Notes: generated from the sequence alone by a model not told the origin. A DNA stretch of 64,000 nucleotides from Linnemannia hyalina (GCA_019671135.1 JAHRHY010000001.1:248001-312000), one strand, 5' to 3'. Positions 49,923-60,201 are shown, numbered from the stretch's first letter. Numbers and translations: made by a program.

Positions 49923-50213
49923 GCTGGTACTTCTTGTTGATCGGCTGGAGTTGTTGCCTTGCATCATGGTCATCATCGTCTCGGCCATATCGAGATCCAG
50001 ACGCTGCTCTTGCTCTTGTTCGTTATCGTCGTCTTGTTTTTCAATGAAGAAGGTCTTCTGGAGACGCTGTGGGTGGTGTGGGTCCCCGGCCTTTGATGCT
50101 GAGGAATCGGGTGTGTTGGTGTTCGTGTTGCTGAGTGAGAAGGAAGAGGAGGAGGGGGAAGTTGCCATCGAGACGTGTTCGTTGGTAATGCTGTCGGTAT
50201 GGTTGTTTTGCAT
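49071..50213 (-). CDS. Low-complexity single-pass membrane protein, unknown function
   Basis: A single-exon ORF of 380 residues. The first two thirds are disordered: Ser/Thr/Asn-rich, an uninterrupted Asn run (about ten, from a GTT repeat), Gln/His-rich stretches, and short tandem repeats TTESATTTESAT and LPPTSSLPPTSSLL. Near residues 255-290 a basic segment (RLKKRRISLPP, then WSPWSRWRVVLK) precedes one membrane helix, LLYAVVVPAVIIYLLKNM. About 90 soluble residues follow and end in QPSC. The positive-inside rule would put the N-terminus in the cytosol. Start and stop lie in a single uninterrupted frame. The family is not recognised. It may be fast-evolving, and simple-repeat translation cannot be excluded for the N-terminal half. 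Confidence 0.55.
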
Positions 50214-50978
50214 GAAATATGTCGACTGTCTTAATCAGGAGCGGAGGAAAGAAGAAAAAGAGGCCGAGACTTCTCTGGGCTTTTTTTATAGCCTCTATGT
50301 TATTGTTTTTGTGAGTGTGTGGGCTTGAGTGATAGAATTCAATCGAGTGAGAGAGAGTAGGGGAGTGAGGGTGAAATGAGTCGAGTGAATGGAGTTGAAA
50401 TGGGACTGTAGGAATGAGGGTGTGAATGGAGTGGAGTGGAGTGGAGTGAAAAGTGAAAAGTGAAAAGTGAGATGAAAAGAAAAAGAAGGAAAGCAAGTTT
50501 GTGTTGTGGAATGAAACCTTACGTGTCTTCCTTTCCCTTCAGTGCTTTTGTCTCGTGCGTGTGCTCGAGCTCTGGTCGTTTGGGCCTCTGAAGATATGTC
50601 ATGCTTTGCACACAGTAAGAATGGATCCAACAAGCGTGTTTTCACCCACTCACGTAGCTTGCTCGCTTTAACCAGTTCATCCTGCTTCCCTTGCGACGAC
50701 GCAATGCTTTGCACAGGTAGCGGATACAAATAACAACTATTTTAGTGGCGTAAAACTAACATGGTCCGACCACACCATCATTACCGTTACACGTAACCCT
50801 TCACTCACCATATCCCCTAGTTTGTTTGTGGTGCAAATTTGCACCACATTTTTTTCGATTTATCCAGGTTTCCAATAAAACGGGTTAGAAGACTACATCG
50901 TGGGAGTGTCATTGTCGTCTTCGTCACATTAACCCATTACCTTTTTTTTCTCACACATCGACTTCACCCTACTCGCTC
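50214..50978. other. Intergenic with simple repeats, no gene seen
   Basis: It holds the upstream region of the minus-strand gene. GGAGT (x4) and GTGAAAA (x3) direct repeats lie at about 50426-50470. A 22-bp palindrome follows near the right end. Confidence 0.45.
50827..50848. repeat. Perfect 22-bp palindrome upstream of the piggyBac remnant
   Basis: The half-site TGTGGTGCAAA is followed directly by its reverse complement, with no spacer. It lies about 130 bp before the transposase start and could be a protein-binding site or part of a transposon end. Confidence 0.8.
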
Positions 50979-52471
50979 ATGGACTCCAGTCTCGAGTTCC
51001 TCGGTTCCTTTGACGTTTCTGACTCTCAAGGCACCGTAGTAGCATCTGCGGAGGAGGTTGACGAGGCACAGGAGGAGGAGTTGTTGTTTTCGGTCCGTTG
51101 TCGTACTCGACCAACGCCTGGTACAGATAGCTCTGGGGACGAGGAGGAGGGGAAGGCAGGAGATGAAGGGGTGATAGATGCTCCAGCCCCACCGACAAAG
51201 AAAATGAAGGCTGCCAAGAAGGCTGCTAAGAAGCCCGTTCGTGAGACTAGAGAACTCCCGCCTGTACCAGATTTCGACAATATCTTTCGCTACTACAAGG
51301 ATGGACACCCAGCACAATCCAACCTTCCCCGTGCTCTTCAACTCGACCAAGAACTGGCACCAATAAACATATTCAGCCTATTCTTCAGCGGCAAAGTATT
51401 TTCGGATATGGCCACCTTCACTAACGCATATGCAGCATCAAAAGGAGCCGGCACAGGAGAGGGATTGCGCCAATGGGTAAAGACCACACCTGACGAACTG
51501 CGCATATTCCTCGGCATCATTGTCTACATGGGCGAATTCAGGCAGAACTCTGTCTCAGAGTATTGTTCAACCTTCCCTGAATGTCCTCAACACAACATCA
51601 CTAACTTCATCTCCCTCGTCCGCTTCGAACAACTGAGGCTTTTTTTCATGTCTCCAACCCCAACGAACCTGAGCAACATTGGTTCTCAAAGGTAGAGCCT
51701 GTGATAGATGGGTGCATTTCTCTCTATGAGTTCGCTTCCTTTTCTTTTACTTAACGAAGAGAGTCACCACTCTTGCCCTCTGCTAGCCTATAAAAGCTAG
51801 CTGCGGACAATCGCCCGATCCACCTCAGGTTCTTACCGTGTTCTGGATGGACAATAGACCTGTCTCCATGCTCTTCACCGTCCATGCCCTCAGCCTCGGC
51901 GACAACGACTGATCCGCTGTCTAAGATCGCAGACGCCCTCGAGAGACAAGCGCCAACGCAAAGTCAGTGCGGGATGCTTATAAAGGACATTCCAGGGCGT
52001 TACTCCCCATCCCAAAAATCATCGATGACTACAACCACCACATGAACGGAGTCGACATCGCCGACCAGTTACGCAGCTACTATTCGACTCAGCTCAGGAC
52101 TTATCGCGCATGGGCTCCGATCTTCTTCTGGTTACTGGATACAACAACCATCAACGCGTACCTCATCAACAAACTCTTCGGCTCTTTCATGCATCACAGG
52201 GGGCTCCGACAGTTCCAAGCTAAGGATCTGATGGTGTCCGCCAAATGTCGCGACACCCCTACCCAAGTATCCCCTTATGTCTCGAAAAAATTCAAGGGAC
52301 CAAACGATGAACTACTGAACTGCTCATGACTGGCTCCCATTTCCCCGTCCGAGTCAAGGACCGCCCCTACTGCATCCTGTGCAGATAAAAGAAACGAGAA
52401 GATATAACACAAGCATATCCTCAACCGCCCAGCGAATCTGCTCTCTCTGCAAGGTTCCTCTTTGCACCAAA
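50979..52471 (+). pseudogene. piggyBac-like transposase with central deletion
   Basis: The N-terminal part (50979-51695, 238 codons) has an acidic, Lys/Ala-rich leader and the piggyBac N-terminal domain: LFFSGKVFSDMATFTNAYA, TTPDELRIFLGIIVYMGEF, QHNITNFISLVRFEQLRLFF. A frameshift follows (EQHWFSKVEPV is in another frame). At 51840 the third catalytic block VFWMDNRPVSMLFTVHALS appears, then 51967-52329 gives the C-terminal part PIPKIIDDYNHHMNGVDIAD, RTYRAWAPIFFWLLDTTTIN. A cysteine-rich tail (CILC, then CSLCKVPLC in another frame) follows to 52471. The segment that should hold the first two catalytic Asp is missing. With several frameshifts and stops, this cannot be an active transposase. Confidence 0.75.
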
Positions 52472-52600
52472 AATGATTGAGGAGTATCATACGCGCCATA
52501 GGTTTTAGAATAGATTATCTCAAAGTGAAGTTAGAATTTTAAGGTCCTGTGCCCTCTCCACCTTGCATCGCGTGTTACTGCTACTATTAAATAAAAGAAA

Positions 52601-53134
52601 GATGCCAGCTCTCCAAGTTGTCCATTGTTGCGATGGTCTTCCTGAAATGGATGAAGATGACACAGACGCTGGTGGTGATGCCGGTGCTACTGATGTTGAC
52701 GAGGATGTGGACGACGATGACGCCCTCAAGCGACCCAAGAAGATCATTTTCAAACCGGGTCATATTCAACTCTGCTGGTGATACTTCCTCCGCTTAGCAT
52801 CATCCAAGCGACTCCAGTTCTGCATTCAGGCCAAAATGAGCGATTCTTTCATCGACATCAACGAGAAAGCGTTGGTTGCGCTTCTCTGGGGAAGAAGACA
52901 GTTCAGCTAGACAACGTATAGAAGGACACCCGCTACACTCACAACTGGGCAGCCGCCAAACAGCGTTCTTCGTACGGAGAGGTGATCAAGGAACTATTCA
53001 TCGGGGACCGGGATGCCATCGAGGAAGCCAGGAACAAGCAGCAGACAACATACGGGAAGAGGACAACAACCATGGCTGAGCGTCAGGAGACCTATCCACA
53101 CATCTACGGACAGTTGGAGCTCGCGCGGTATTGA
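52601..53134 (+). pseudogene. Decayed ORF of unknown family between two mobile genes
   Basis: One frame reads MPALQVVHCCDGLPEM, an acidic stretch and RPKKIIFKPGHIQLCW, then a TGA, then YFLRLASSKRLQFCIQ and EKALVALLWGRRQFS, then a TAG. A second frame (52931-53134) reads RYTHNWAAAKQRSSYGEVIK, LFIGDRDAIEEARNKQQTTY and ends YPHIYGQLELARY. The second block has a convincing coding character and a natural stop. I do not recognise the protein. Its place between piggyBac and Fanzor relatives suggests a transposon passenger, but it could be an unrelated gene fragment. Confidence 0.35.
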
Positions 53135-53822
53135 CGAGGAGGGTCATTTTTTTCTGAGAACGGCACAATGCCTCCCTCACGGCCAGTGGGGATCTGAGAG
53201 TTATTGGGTCGTAAAGCTAAAAAGGAGGGTGTACTTGGGCCATGCAAATGGCCTTCTCACAGGAAATGACATATGTGTCACAATCAATGATTGTATCAAG
53301 GGATCAACTAAACCCCTCGCATGACCCTCGTCCTCCAACCCACGTAGGGAGCCGCGAGTCTATCCATGATCAACGATCAAGGACATGACGGCAACACATT
53401 GTCACCCGTAAGGACAGACACATATAAATAAGGCCCCTCTTTCCTCTATTTCTATTTTTTCTTTCTTTACTTACTCCTTCCTTCCTCCTCTCCTACCTCT
53501 TTCCTCCTTTCTCTCCGTCTTTCCTTTCATCACCACCATTATACTATCACAAAGCAAAACAAAATATACACGTACACGCCTTCCTTTTTTCTCCTTTTCA
53601 CTCGTTGCCAACACAAAACGCGTTTTGCTTTTCTTTACCGCCTGTCCGCCCAACCCACCCGCCACCGTCAAGTAAGTTGATGCAAGTTGCGAATGAACGT
53701 GCAAGTCGATGCAGGAAGCCCATGTATGGATCCTAACCATCGTTGTCGTTATTAATTTCCATTAGTCTAGCACGGGCCTCCATTCCTAAGAACACAGCGT
53801 AACATTTCTACATTTTGTCGTG
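53135..53822. other. Upstream region of the XPG-Fanzor gene
   Basis: No ORF with support. It contains a TATA-like box, a long C+T tract (53435-53660) like those before other genes here, and then the start codon. Confidence 0.45.
53423..53430 (+). promoter_or_regulatory. TATA-like box of the XPG-Fanzor gene
   Basis: TATAAATA is followed by a C+T-rich tract, about 390 nt before the ATG at 53823. It is the clearest TATA-type element I saw in the window, but it is based on consensus only. Confidence 0.35.
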
Positions 53823-55543
53823 ATGGGAATCCGTGGCCTTCCCAAAGAGCTGCACGATAGCGAGGGAATACCTGGGGGGTCTTGTAAGGATGCAGGAAAA
53901 TCAACACACGTGGATTTCCTATGCCGCTTCTTCCGCTTGCTACAGGCACGTGCATTCCAAATTCTCCAACAACGCATCAAGGCCGGGTCTGACTCTGCCA
54001 CAATCACGCCTGCCCCAGAGCTGCAGTTAGAGACCTAGGTGCCCGCAAGATCTCGAAAAAGGAAGAACATCGCCGAGCACAACTCAACCCCCAATACCCC
54101 TTCCCTTGATGTCACTATTCCTTTTGATCCCAAACAGACATTAGATGAGCTGATCGAGGACAGTATTGATAGACTCGGCTACAAGAACCTTTTCCTCAAC
54201 CCAGAAGGCCTGTCCCCTGTCGACAAGAAGAATCTGCAGGTAACCTACAATTGTGTTTTTACTCATTCCGTTAGAAGTGAAGTGCTCGCTCGCCTTGATT
54301 CCTCTACCCTTTGTTTTTTTTTTGGGCACATAACTTATTAGACCTTCCGAGCAGTAGGACACGTCCTGGATGATATCCTGTCCAAGGAATTCGACAAAGA
54401 GCTCACCATCATTCATGTGGACGGTTCACCATCAGAGCAGAAGCGAGGAGAACATCGGCAGAGAAACGCGACCCTAAAGCGAGCACTGGACAAGCTACAG
54501 ACGAAGGTCAGCGGTTCAACCCGGTCAACAAAGCAGCTCTTCAAGACCTGCAAGAACAACTACCGCCTACCCCGAGGGAGTCTCGAGCAGGATATCCTTC
54601 CGGTGTTGAGAGAGAAGGGCTGGTGGATCCACCTGTGCCCGTATCAAGCGGATACATGCCTCTCAAGAGTGTGTCAGGACGCCCCAGACCCCGACTCTGT
54701 CATGATCGTCACTTCTGATAGTGATCTAATTGTCTACGAGGGGATCCGCCACATCATGATGCCCGTGGGCAAGACGAGGGAGTTGCAGTTGTTCGACAAG
54801 ACCAAGCTCCTGGACCGTCTAGATCTGCCGTCGGAACAGCACCTTCTCCTTGTCTGTATCGTAACCTCCAACGATTACGTGAAGAATCTTCCGTACTTTG
54901 GGCTTCACAAGAACTGCGACATCATACGAGACTTTGATCTGACAAGCCTAGGGCCGCTGGGAGGATCTGGAGACAACGACCACAGAGCCGAGGCATTGAT
55001 GCCGTTCATTCAAAACTACCTGGACGAAGTTGAGCGTCAACTGGGGAAACTGAAGAAAAGATCGATACAGCAGACTTCTACTCGACACAAGCAACAGGAA
55101 ATCATCCACATTGGCCCGGAATATTATCGCCATGCAATCACCGCATTTTTCGAAAGGATGGAGACGCCTATACAAGAACCGCTGGAGCAGGACGACGAGA
55201 GTCCTCACTCTCACGATATCATTACCATGATACTACAGGAACTGTACTCTCGCAAAAGTCAACAACAGCAGCCTCAGCAACCCAGGAACGACACCCACAC
55301 CTTCACACAGCACCTACCACCAGAGCGAGTCCCGATCAAACTGGCTTCTACCAAGGACATGGGCATGGACACCGATACGAACATCGAATCAGCACCCTCG
55401 TCAACATCCACGCAATATGATTCCAAGACGATCTCCGAATGCACCCGGAAGCGGAAAAGATCCCTGAAACACAAGCAGCAGCGGAAGGATCGATTCAAGG
55501 CTAAGAAGTCAGAAGCCAAACACAAGCAGTGGAGAGAGTCACA
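53823..55543 (+). CDS. FEN1/XPG-like flap nuclease part of an XPG-Fanzor gene
   Basis: Exons 53823-54239 and 54342-55543 (phase-consistent) encode about 540 residues that continue into a Fanzor. The start MGIRGLPKEL is the invariant FEN1/XPG N-terminus. HVDFLCRFFRLL matches the first metal-binding Asp region, IIHVDGSPSEQKRGEHRQR matches FDGxPPxxKxxxxxxR, and GWWIHLCPYQADTCLSRV plus VMIVTSDSDLIVYEG match the XPG-I region. TSNDYVKNLPYFG matches the GCDY helix-hairpin. In the usual EAEA motif only one acidic residue remains (QAD). The end is Gln- and Lys/Arg-rich. Codon 72 (54036-54038) is an in-frame TAG with no good intron to remove it. Apart from this the frame is open, so damage is recent, or the stop is bypassed, or it is an error. 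Flap nucleases cut branched DNA. A role in transposition or repair of Fanzor-made breaks is inference. Confidence 0.75.
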
Positions 55544-55649
55544 GTAAGTTTAGTTACACTTTGAAGATGTTTCAAGTTTCGTTGAATTCCTACGCTTCGT
55601 TGCAAAGTTCATTTTTTATTCATTATTCCCAATACTCCTGTCAACTTAG

Positions 55650-58570
55650 GTTCAAATCAAGGACCGATATTCAGAAGAGGTATTCAGTCAGAACTGTCAA
55701 CATCCACGACGCCCCAAACGTCGATGAGGCTGAGCTTTCCCATATGACTGTGCCTAAGCCTCGCTCCCAGAAACAGTCATCTCCGTATATCAACAACCCG
55801 GTCTCCGACAACAACGCCAAAGATACATCCAAAACAACAAACGGTTCTTCGTCCCAGCAGAAATCCAGCGAAAACTCCCAACAAAAGAAGAAGAAGCGCA
55901 AACCTAGGAAGCGCAAACCTAGGAAGCCGAAGTCTGAAGTTGCACAACTTAAATCCGGATTCTCAAGCACCTTTGCAATTTCAACACAGACGATCGGTAG
56001 TGTTCTGGGGTGCCTACGACGATCACTATTGCCGGCACGAGAGACTGGGCGACTTGCTAAACTCAGCGACGAGGACATCAAGGATATAGCGGTCAGGATC
56101 GACTCGGCAGTGGCGACGATGGCAGAGGCCAGGATGTTTGTTTTTCGAGCAGTAGAGATTATGATCCTTGATCAGCTATTGGGAGGAGAAGGCATTTCGG
56201 GAGCGCTGGATGCTGTCGCTGGCGAGGAGGATGCAGGAGAACCCTTTGACGTGCTTGAGTTACTGTTGGAGAAGGCCGCCGGGACCGCTATTATCAAGCA
56301 TATGTTCTCCCTCATCCTCAACGGAGAGATCGAGCGCGGTCGCCCTAAAACAGTCAAGGAAAAGTCCAAGGCCGCGAAGAACATCTCGAAGGCTGCTTAT
56401 GATCGTCTCCATCAGATCCTGCCAGGATTTCGGCCTGTCAACAAGGACTCCATCTGCGTTGGACGGTTGATTGTTGATGCAGCGGCGGAATTCTCTGTTC
56501 AGCTGAGAAAACATTTTCGGGATTTGCCATTCACCATTGGAGCTAGGGTATGTGTCCATATACGTAGTGCTACATGATCCTTTTAGCCTACACCATTTTT
56601 AAATACTAACTCACAGTCCTTGCTCGACTCTTAAATAGATGTTAAAGTGTGGTTGGAGCGAGATCGACCTGCCAGCTGGATCATTTAAGGAGCAGCCGGG
56701 ATCCCAGACTGTTGGAGCAATTCAACAAACTACAGCGGAGGAGAGGAATGACGATAACGACGAGAAGGACGAGGATGACGACGAAGAGGACGTAGAGGAC
56801 GAGGATGAGGACGAGGGCGACAACGATACCAGCATGCGATTTGCCGGTGGATACATCCGTCACTGGTGGAAAGAGGCCGAACGTCTGCCGCCGGCTATGC
56901 AACCTCTCTTCTGCCTTCGACATAACTTCACCGATCCGTTCATCACATTTGAGGAGCGGGCTCTGCCGCCAATCTTGTGGTCCACGAGCAAGAAGAATCC
57001 GAACCCGTGCGCTGTTGCTGCTTCCAAGATCATGACCGCCAAAGAAGCATCCGCACTCGTCGAATTGACGCATGGGGAATTGATCAGGATCTTATTCTAT
57101 GGAGAACCAGATGAGATCAGGAAGTCACATTCCGTGTGGCAGACATCATACGGGAGACGCTCGACAACTATGGAAGCTCTTGCCAACAATCATCCGGCCA
57201 TCTTTGATCCTAATATCCTTCACTCATACTTGGACAACAAGTTCCGCTTCATCAACTACGCCAGTGACTGTCGAGAGAAAGGGATTGCATGCGACAAGAG
57301 TCCCCCTCCCTTGCCGACAAGTCTCCTCTCACAGGACCCGACCCTATGCCCGCAACGATTCGCGCTCAACAACATCTTTTCGACAAACGGCAAGGAACTC
57401 CATGTCACCTGCTTTGATACCACCAAGCCCTACAGGAGCAAGTTCGCCTTTAACCCTATCTATCGGATCGAAAACAGATTCCCAACACTACAATCAATTC
57501 TGGACGAGTTTGGCGTGTCGTCTATCGAGGAGATTGATGTCTGGGGTATTGACCCCGGTGAGGTCAACACGGCAGCATTTTGTAGGATCTTGCGGACCTA
57601 TCTCACTTCAATTGACACCAATGTGGCGACAGATGATGACGCTGAACCGCAACATCGACGCAACTACCAAGCATCCACCAACAGCATCCTCCCTCCTGGT
57701 CTGGAAGCCAAGAATCTGGTCGTGAGCAGAAAATCGCTTTACCAGCCTGTGTTTGCCCATCGAAATAAAATGCAGGATCTGTCGACAACGAGGATCACCG
57801 TCAGTCCAGGTCAGACGATTGAGGGCAAGTTATGGGCCGAGCAGAAGGACGGGCAAGCGGATGGAGGAACGTCGATTCTGAGTATCAGCGAGATCCTGAA
57901 CGTGCTGCCATCCCGACAATACCAACAAGTTGCAGACATGGAGCAATCCACGTTCCGATTTTTCCTTGTTCAGGATATCTTGCATGGATTCTATGGGTCT
58001 GCAAGAGTGAAAGCCATGGGCTGGGATCTGAAGAAGGCCAAGAAGGCAGAGATGGACCTCGCCATCGATGCCATCCTCAGGGAGTGCACCACCAAGACGC
58101 TATTCTGCTATGGAAATGGGTCCTTCCGTACAGGCATTAACCTCGCATCCCCCATGAGTCCTTCAAGGCGGTCTTTGCGCAAAAGGTAACGGGTTTTTCT
58201 GTATTTCCTGTTAGTTGTATTTGTCCGATACAGAAAAAACAAATACTGATCATATTCATTTTGTTCATTTTTATGAAAATAGGCTGTTGCTGCTGGGCAC
58301 ATCGTGGTGTTGGTCGATGAATACCTCACTTCAAGCATTTGTCCCACCTGCCTCGAGTCGAACGAGGTATCCCGTCTCGCCAAGCCTACCACGAGGTCAT
58401 GCGTGTGCTTGACATGCGGAAGGTGGCTCCACCGCGATATTGTTGGAGCACACAACATTGCCGCTGCAGGCGAGGTTTGGATGCGGACCTTGACAAGGCC
58501 GACGCCTTTGAGTCGCAAGAGCCCAAGTGAACAGTCTGCATGGTCCCCAGACCTCCATAATTCGAACTAG
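55650..58570 (+). CDS. Fanzor (eukaryotic TnpB-like RNA-guided nuclease) part of an XPG-Fanzor gene
   Basis: Exons 55650-56547, 56639-58185 and 58283-58570 follow the nuclease part through a 106-nt GTAAGT...TTAG intron. N-terminal: a strong basic NLS (KKKKRKPRKRKPRKPKS). Then come a helical region, a very acidic stretch (56750-56825) and the catalytic fold: RuvC-I DVWGIDPGEVNTAAF (Asp codon 57551), FCYGNGSF, then VVLVDEYLTSSICPTC (Glu codon 58319), then SCVCLTCGRWLHRDIVGAHN (RuvC-III Asp codon 58436). The zinc ribbon is C-x2-C-x16-C-x-C-x2-C. VDEYxTS with Glu there, and not in the canonical RuvC-II position, is the Fanzor arrangement described in the literature. Exon 56639-58185 is one base short: frame is lost at a run of five C (about 58149-58153), and a sixth C would restore agreement with the last exon. 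Separate translation of this part from an ATG at 55567 is an alternative model. Confidence 0.85.
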
Positions 58571-58826
58571 ACTGGTTACCTGCGCCGAAAACGCAGTCAC
58601 CATTATCCCAGCGTTGTCCATTATTGACAGCCGAAGGGATATTGCACTAAATCAAAGCGGAAATAGAGGATGTGCAGCCCTCCCACTCGGCAATAGTAAT
58701 AGCGCTCTATCCTGCAGCCCCCTAGTAGGGTGCGCGAATGACTCGCCGCCGATCGTCAACGGCTCACCATAAAATATCGCCTTTCCTCTCCGCCGCCAAA
58801 AGCAGCGGGGACCAACACCCATTGCT
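58571..58826. other. 3' flank of the Fanzor, candidate guide-RNA (omega RNA) region
   Basis: No ORF is supported. Short inverted repeats such as GCCGATCGTCAACGGC (58748-58763) are seen. In known Fanzor and TnpB loci the guide RNA scaffold comes from the 3' end of the gene and its flank, so this is where to look. The sequence itself does not prove an RNA. Confidence 0.25.
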
Positions 58827-59141
58827 GTGGGTTCCGAACCCGAACCCGAACCTGTATGCGAACCCGAGCCAGAGCCAGAATTCTCGACCACACAAACCAC
58901 ATACGACTCAACTATTTTGCCACCAGTCTGTACATTTGCAGAGTTGGTTTTTGAGAGCTCAAATGCTGGCGTTGGGATCAACGGTCAAGAACAGGATGCG
59001 TACGCTATGGTGCCAATAGTTGACCTGGAGTTGGTAAACGCCATGTGCGATGGGAGAGGGAGACAACGCAGTCGCGGCCGAGTGTTGGACCACGAAGAAG
59101 AGGAGCGTCAGGGAAGGCACCAAGTAGTCGCCTCTGAATAG
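58827..59141 (+). CDS. Hypothetical ORF with Pro-Glu repeat, weak support
   Basis: An ORF of 104 residues begins with a hexanucleotide repeat encoding PEPEPEP and continues TYDSTILPPVCTFAELVF and GQEQDAYAMVPIVDLELVNA, ending in a basic/acidic tail. The opposite strand over the same bases encodes a Gly-Ser repeat, so the direction is unclear. No family is recognised. It could be an exon of a larger gene or a transposon passenger remnant. Confidence 0.25.
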   Translation: MGSEPEPEPVCEPEPEPEFSTTQTTYDSTILPPVCTFAELVFESSNAGVGINGQEQDAYAMVPIVDLELVNAMCDGRGRQRSRGRVLDHEEEERQGRHQVVASE

Positions 59142-59365
59142 ACATCTATTTATTTTTTCGCAGGAGCAGATGTGGATAAGAATGCAAGGTGGAATAGACT
59201 ATAGGCTACTAGAGGTATACTACAATGGTAACACATTATCGCAACAAGAAGAAAACGAATGATCACGGCGAGCGGATGTGTGTGTCCGGCATTACCTTGT
59301 TTATGAATGAAGGAGGATGACGAGTGAGGAGGTAGGGGGATGAGGAAATAAGGTGTTGAGGGACT

Positions 59366-59405
<40 letters not shown>

Positions 59406-59930
59406 AGGGGAGGGGATATCATATCTTTTTATGACATATCTCTTCTTTTTGAATGCCGAAGCAGGCCCGCACAGCGTACAAGAAAAGGGATAACGGAGAA
59501 CTAACAGGGTTGTTTGAAATAAGAGAAAAAAATCATTAAAAAACGGTTGGGAGCAAAGAGAAGGTCAAGAATGAGCATGCACAGCACAGGCAAGTTAGCG
59601 GTCTGGTGTCTTCCTCCCTCTTCCTCCTATCTTTCCTCTTCAAGCATCAGAGTATTTCAAACGAGAATGGAAGAGACAAGGGAAGGGAGTGTAATGGGTA
59701 TGGAATCGAAAATTGCAAAGAACAAGACAAAAGGGTGGCCAGACACTCTCAATGCTTAAGGAAAGACGTAACCGGTTCGGTTAGAAGAAAAAATACGCAA
59801 TTGTTAGCAACAGGGAAAACAAAGACAGCAAACACGTAGTACACAACGCCGCCCAATGTCCTCGCAACTTTCAACGAAACAAAAAAAGTCATGAACTCGT
59901 CAATTTGTTCCCAGGTCATCTCTGTTGCCA
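59142..59930. other. Intergenic, no gene seen
   Basis: Mostly purine-rich on the plus strand. It contains an (AG)16 microsatellite at 59369-59401. Confidence 0.45.
59369..59401. repeat. (AG)16 microsatellite
   Basis: A perfect dinucleotide run, the second of this type and length in the window (the other is at 18843-18874). Confidence 0.9.
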
Positions 59931-60201
59931 ACCGACAATGATTTCACCCATCTCTCTCACGACATGGCTTCTACGGAGGCCACCCACTCTTCATTCACTC
60001 ATTCATCACAGGTGCCGCGAAGAAGTCGTTTCCTGATAACGAAGGAATAAGTTGAAGGAGGGTGTCAGTGACAACCAGTTGTTGAATCCTGGGAGGGTCG
60101 ATGGCTGTTGGAGGGAGGGTAAGTGATGAATGAGTGAATGAAGAGTGGGTGGCCTCCGTAGAAGCCATGTCGTGAGAGAGATGGGTGAAATCATTGTCGG
60201 T
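59931..60201. repeat. Perfect 79-bp inverted repeat with 113-bp loop
   Basis: The left arm 59931-60009 is the exact reverse complement of the right arm 60123-60201. The arms begin ACCGACAATGATTTCACC and end CATTCATCAC. Identity stops sharply at both ends, and there is no target-site duplication or terminal motif typical of a transposon. A transcript through it would fold into a 79-bp hairpin. Confidence 0.95.

Noticed and set aside
49653..50328. Plus-strand Leu/Val-rich ORFs opposite the 49071-50213 gene
   Set aside because: They are antisense readings of Asn and Gln repeats of the minus-strand gene.
55561..55649. Independent Fanzor start at the ATG at 55567
   Set aside because: This segment behaves like an intron (GTAAGT...CAACTTAG, 106 nt, matching the other introns of the gene), and the codons before 55650 show no similarity to anything. 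It is kept as an alternative only.
53339..58740. Similar GTAGGG-GC-GCGA strings flanking the XPG-Fanzor gene as element ends
   Set aside because: The similarity is short, imperfect and in direct orientation. Without other copies the ends cannot be defined.
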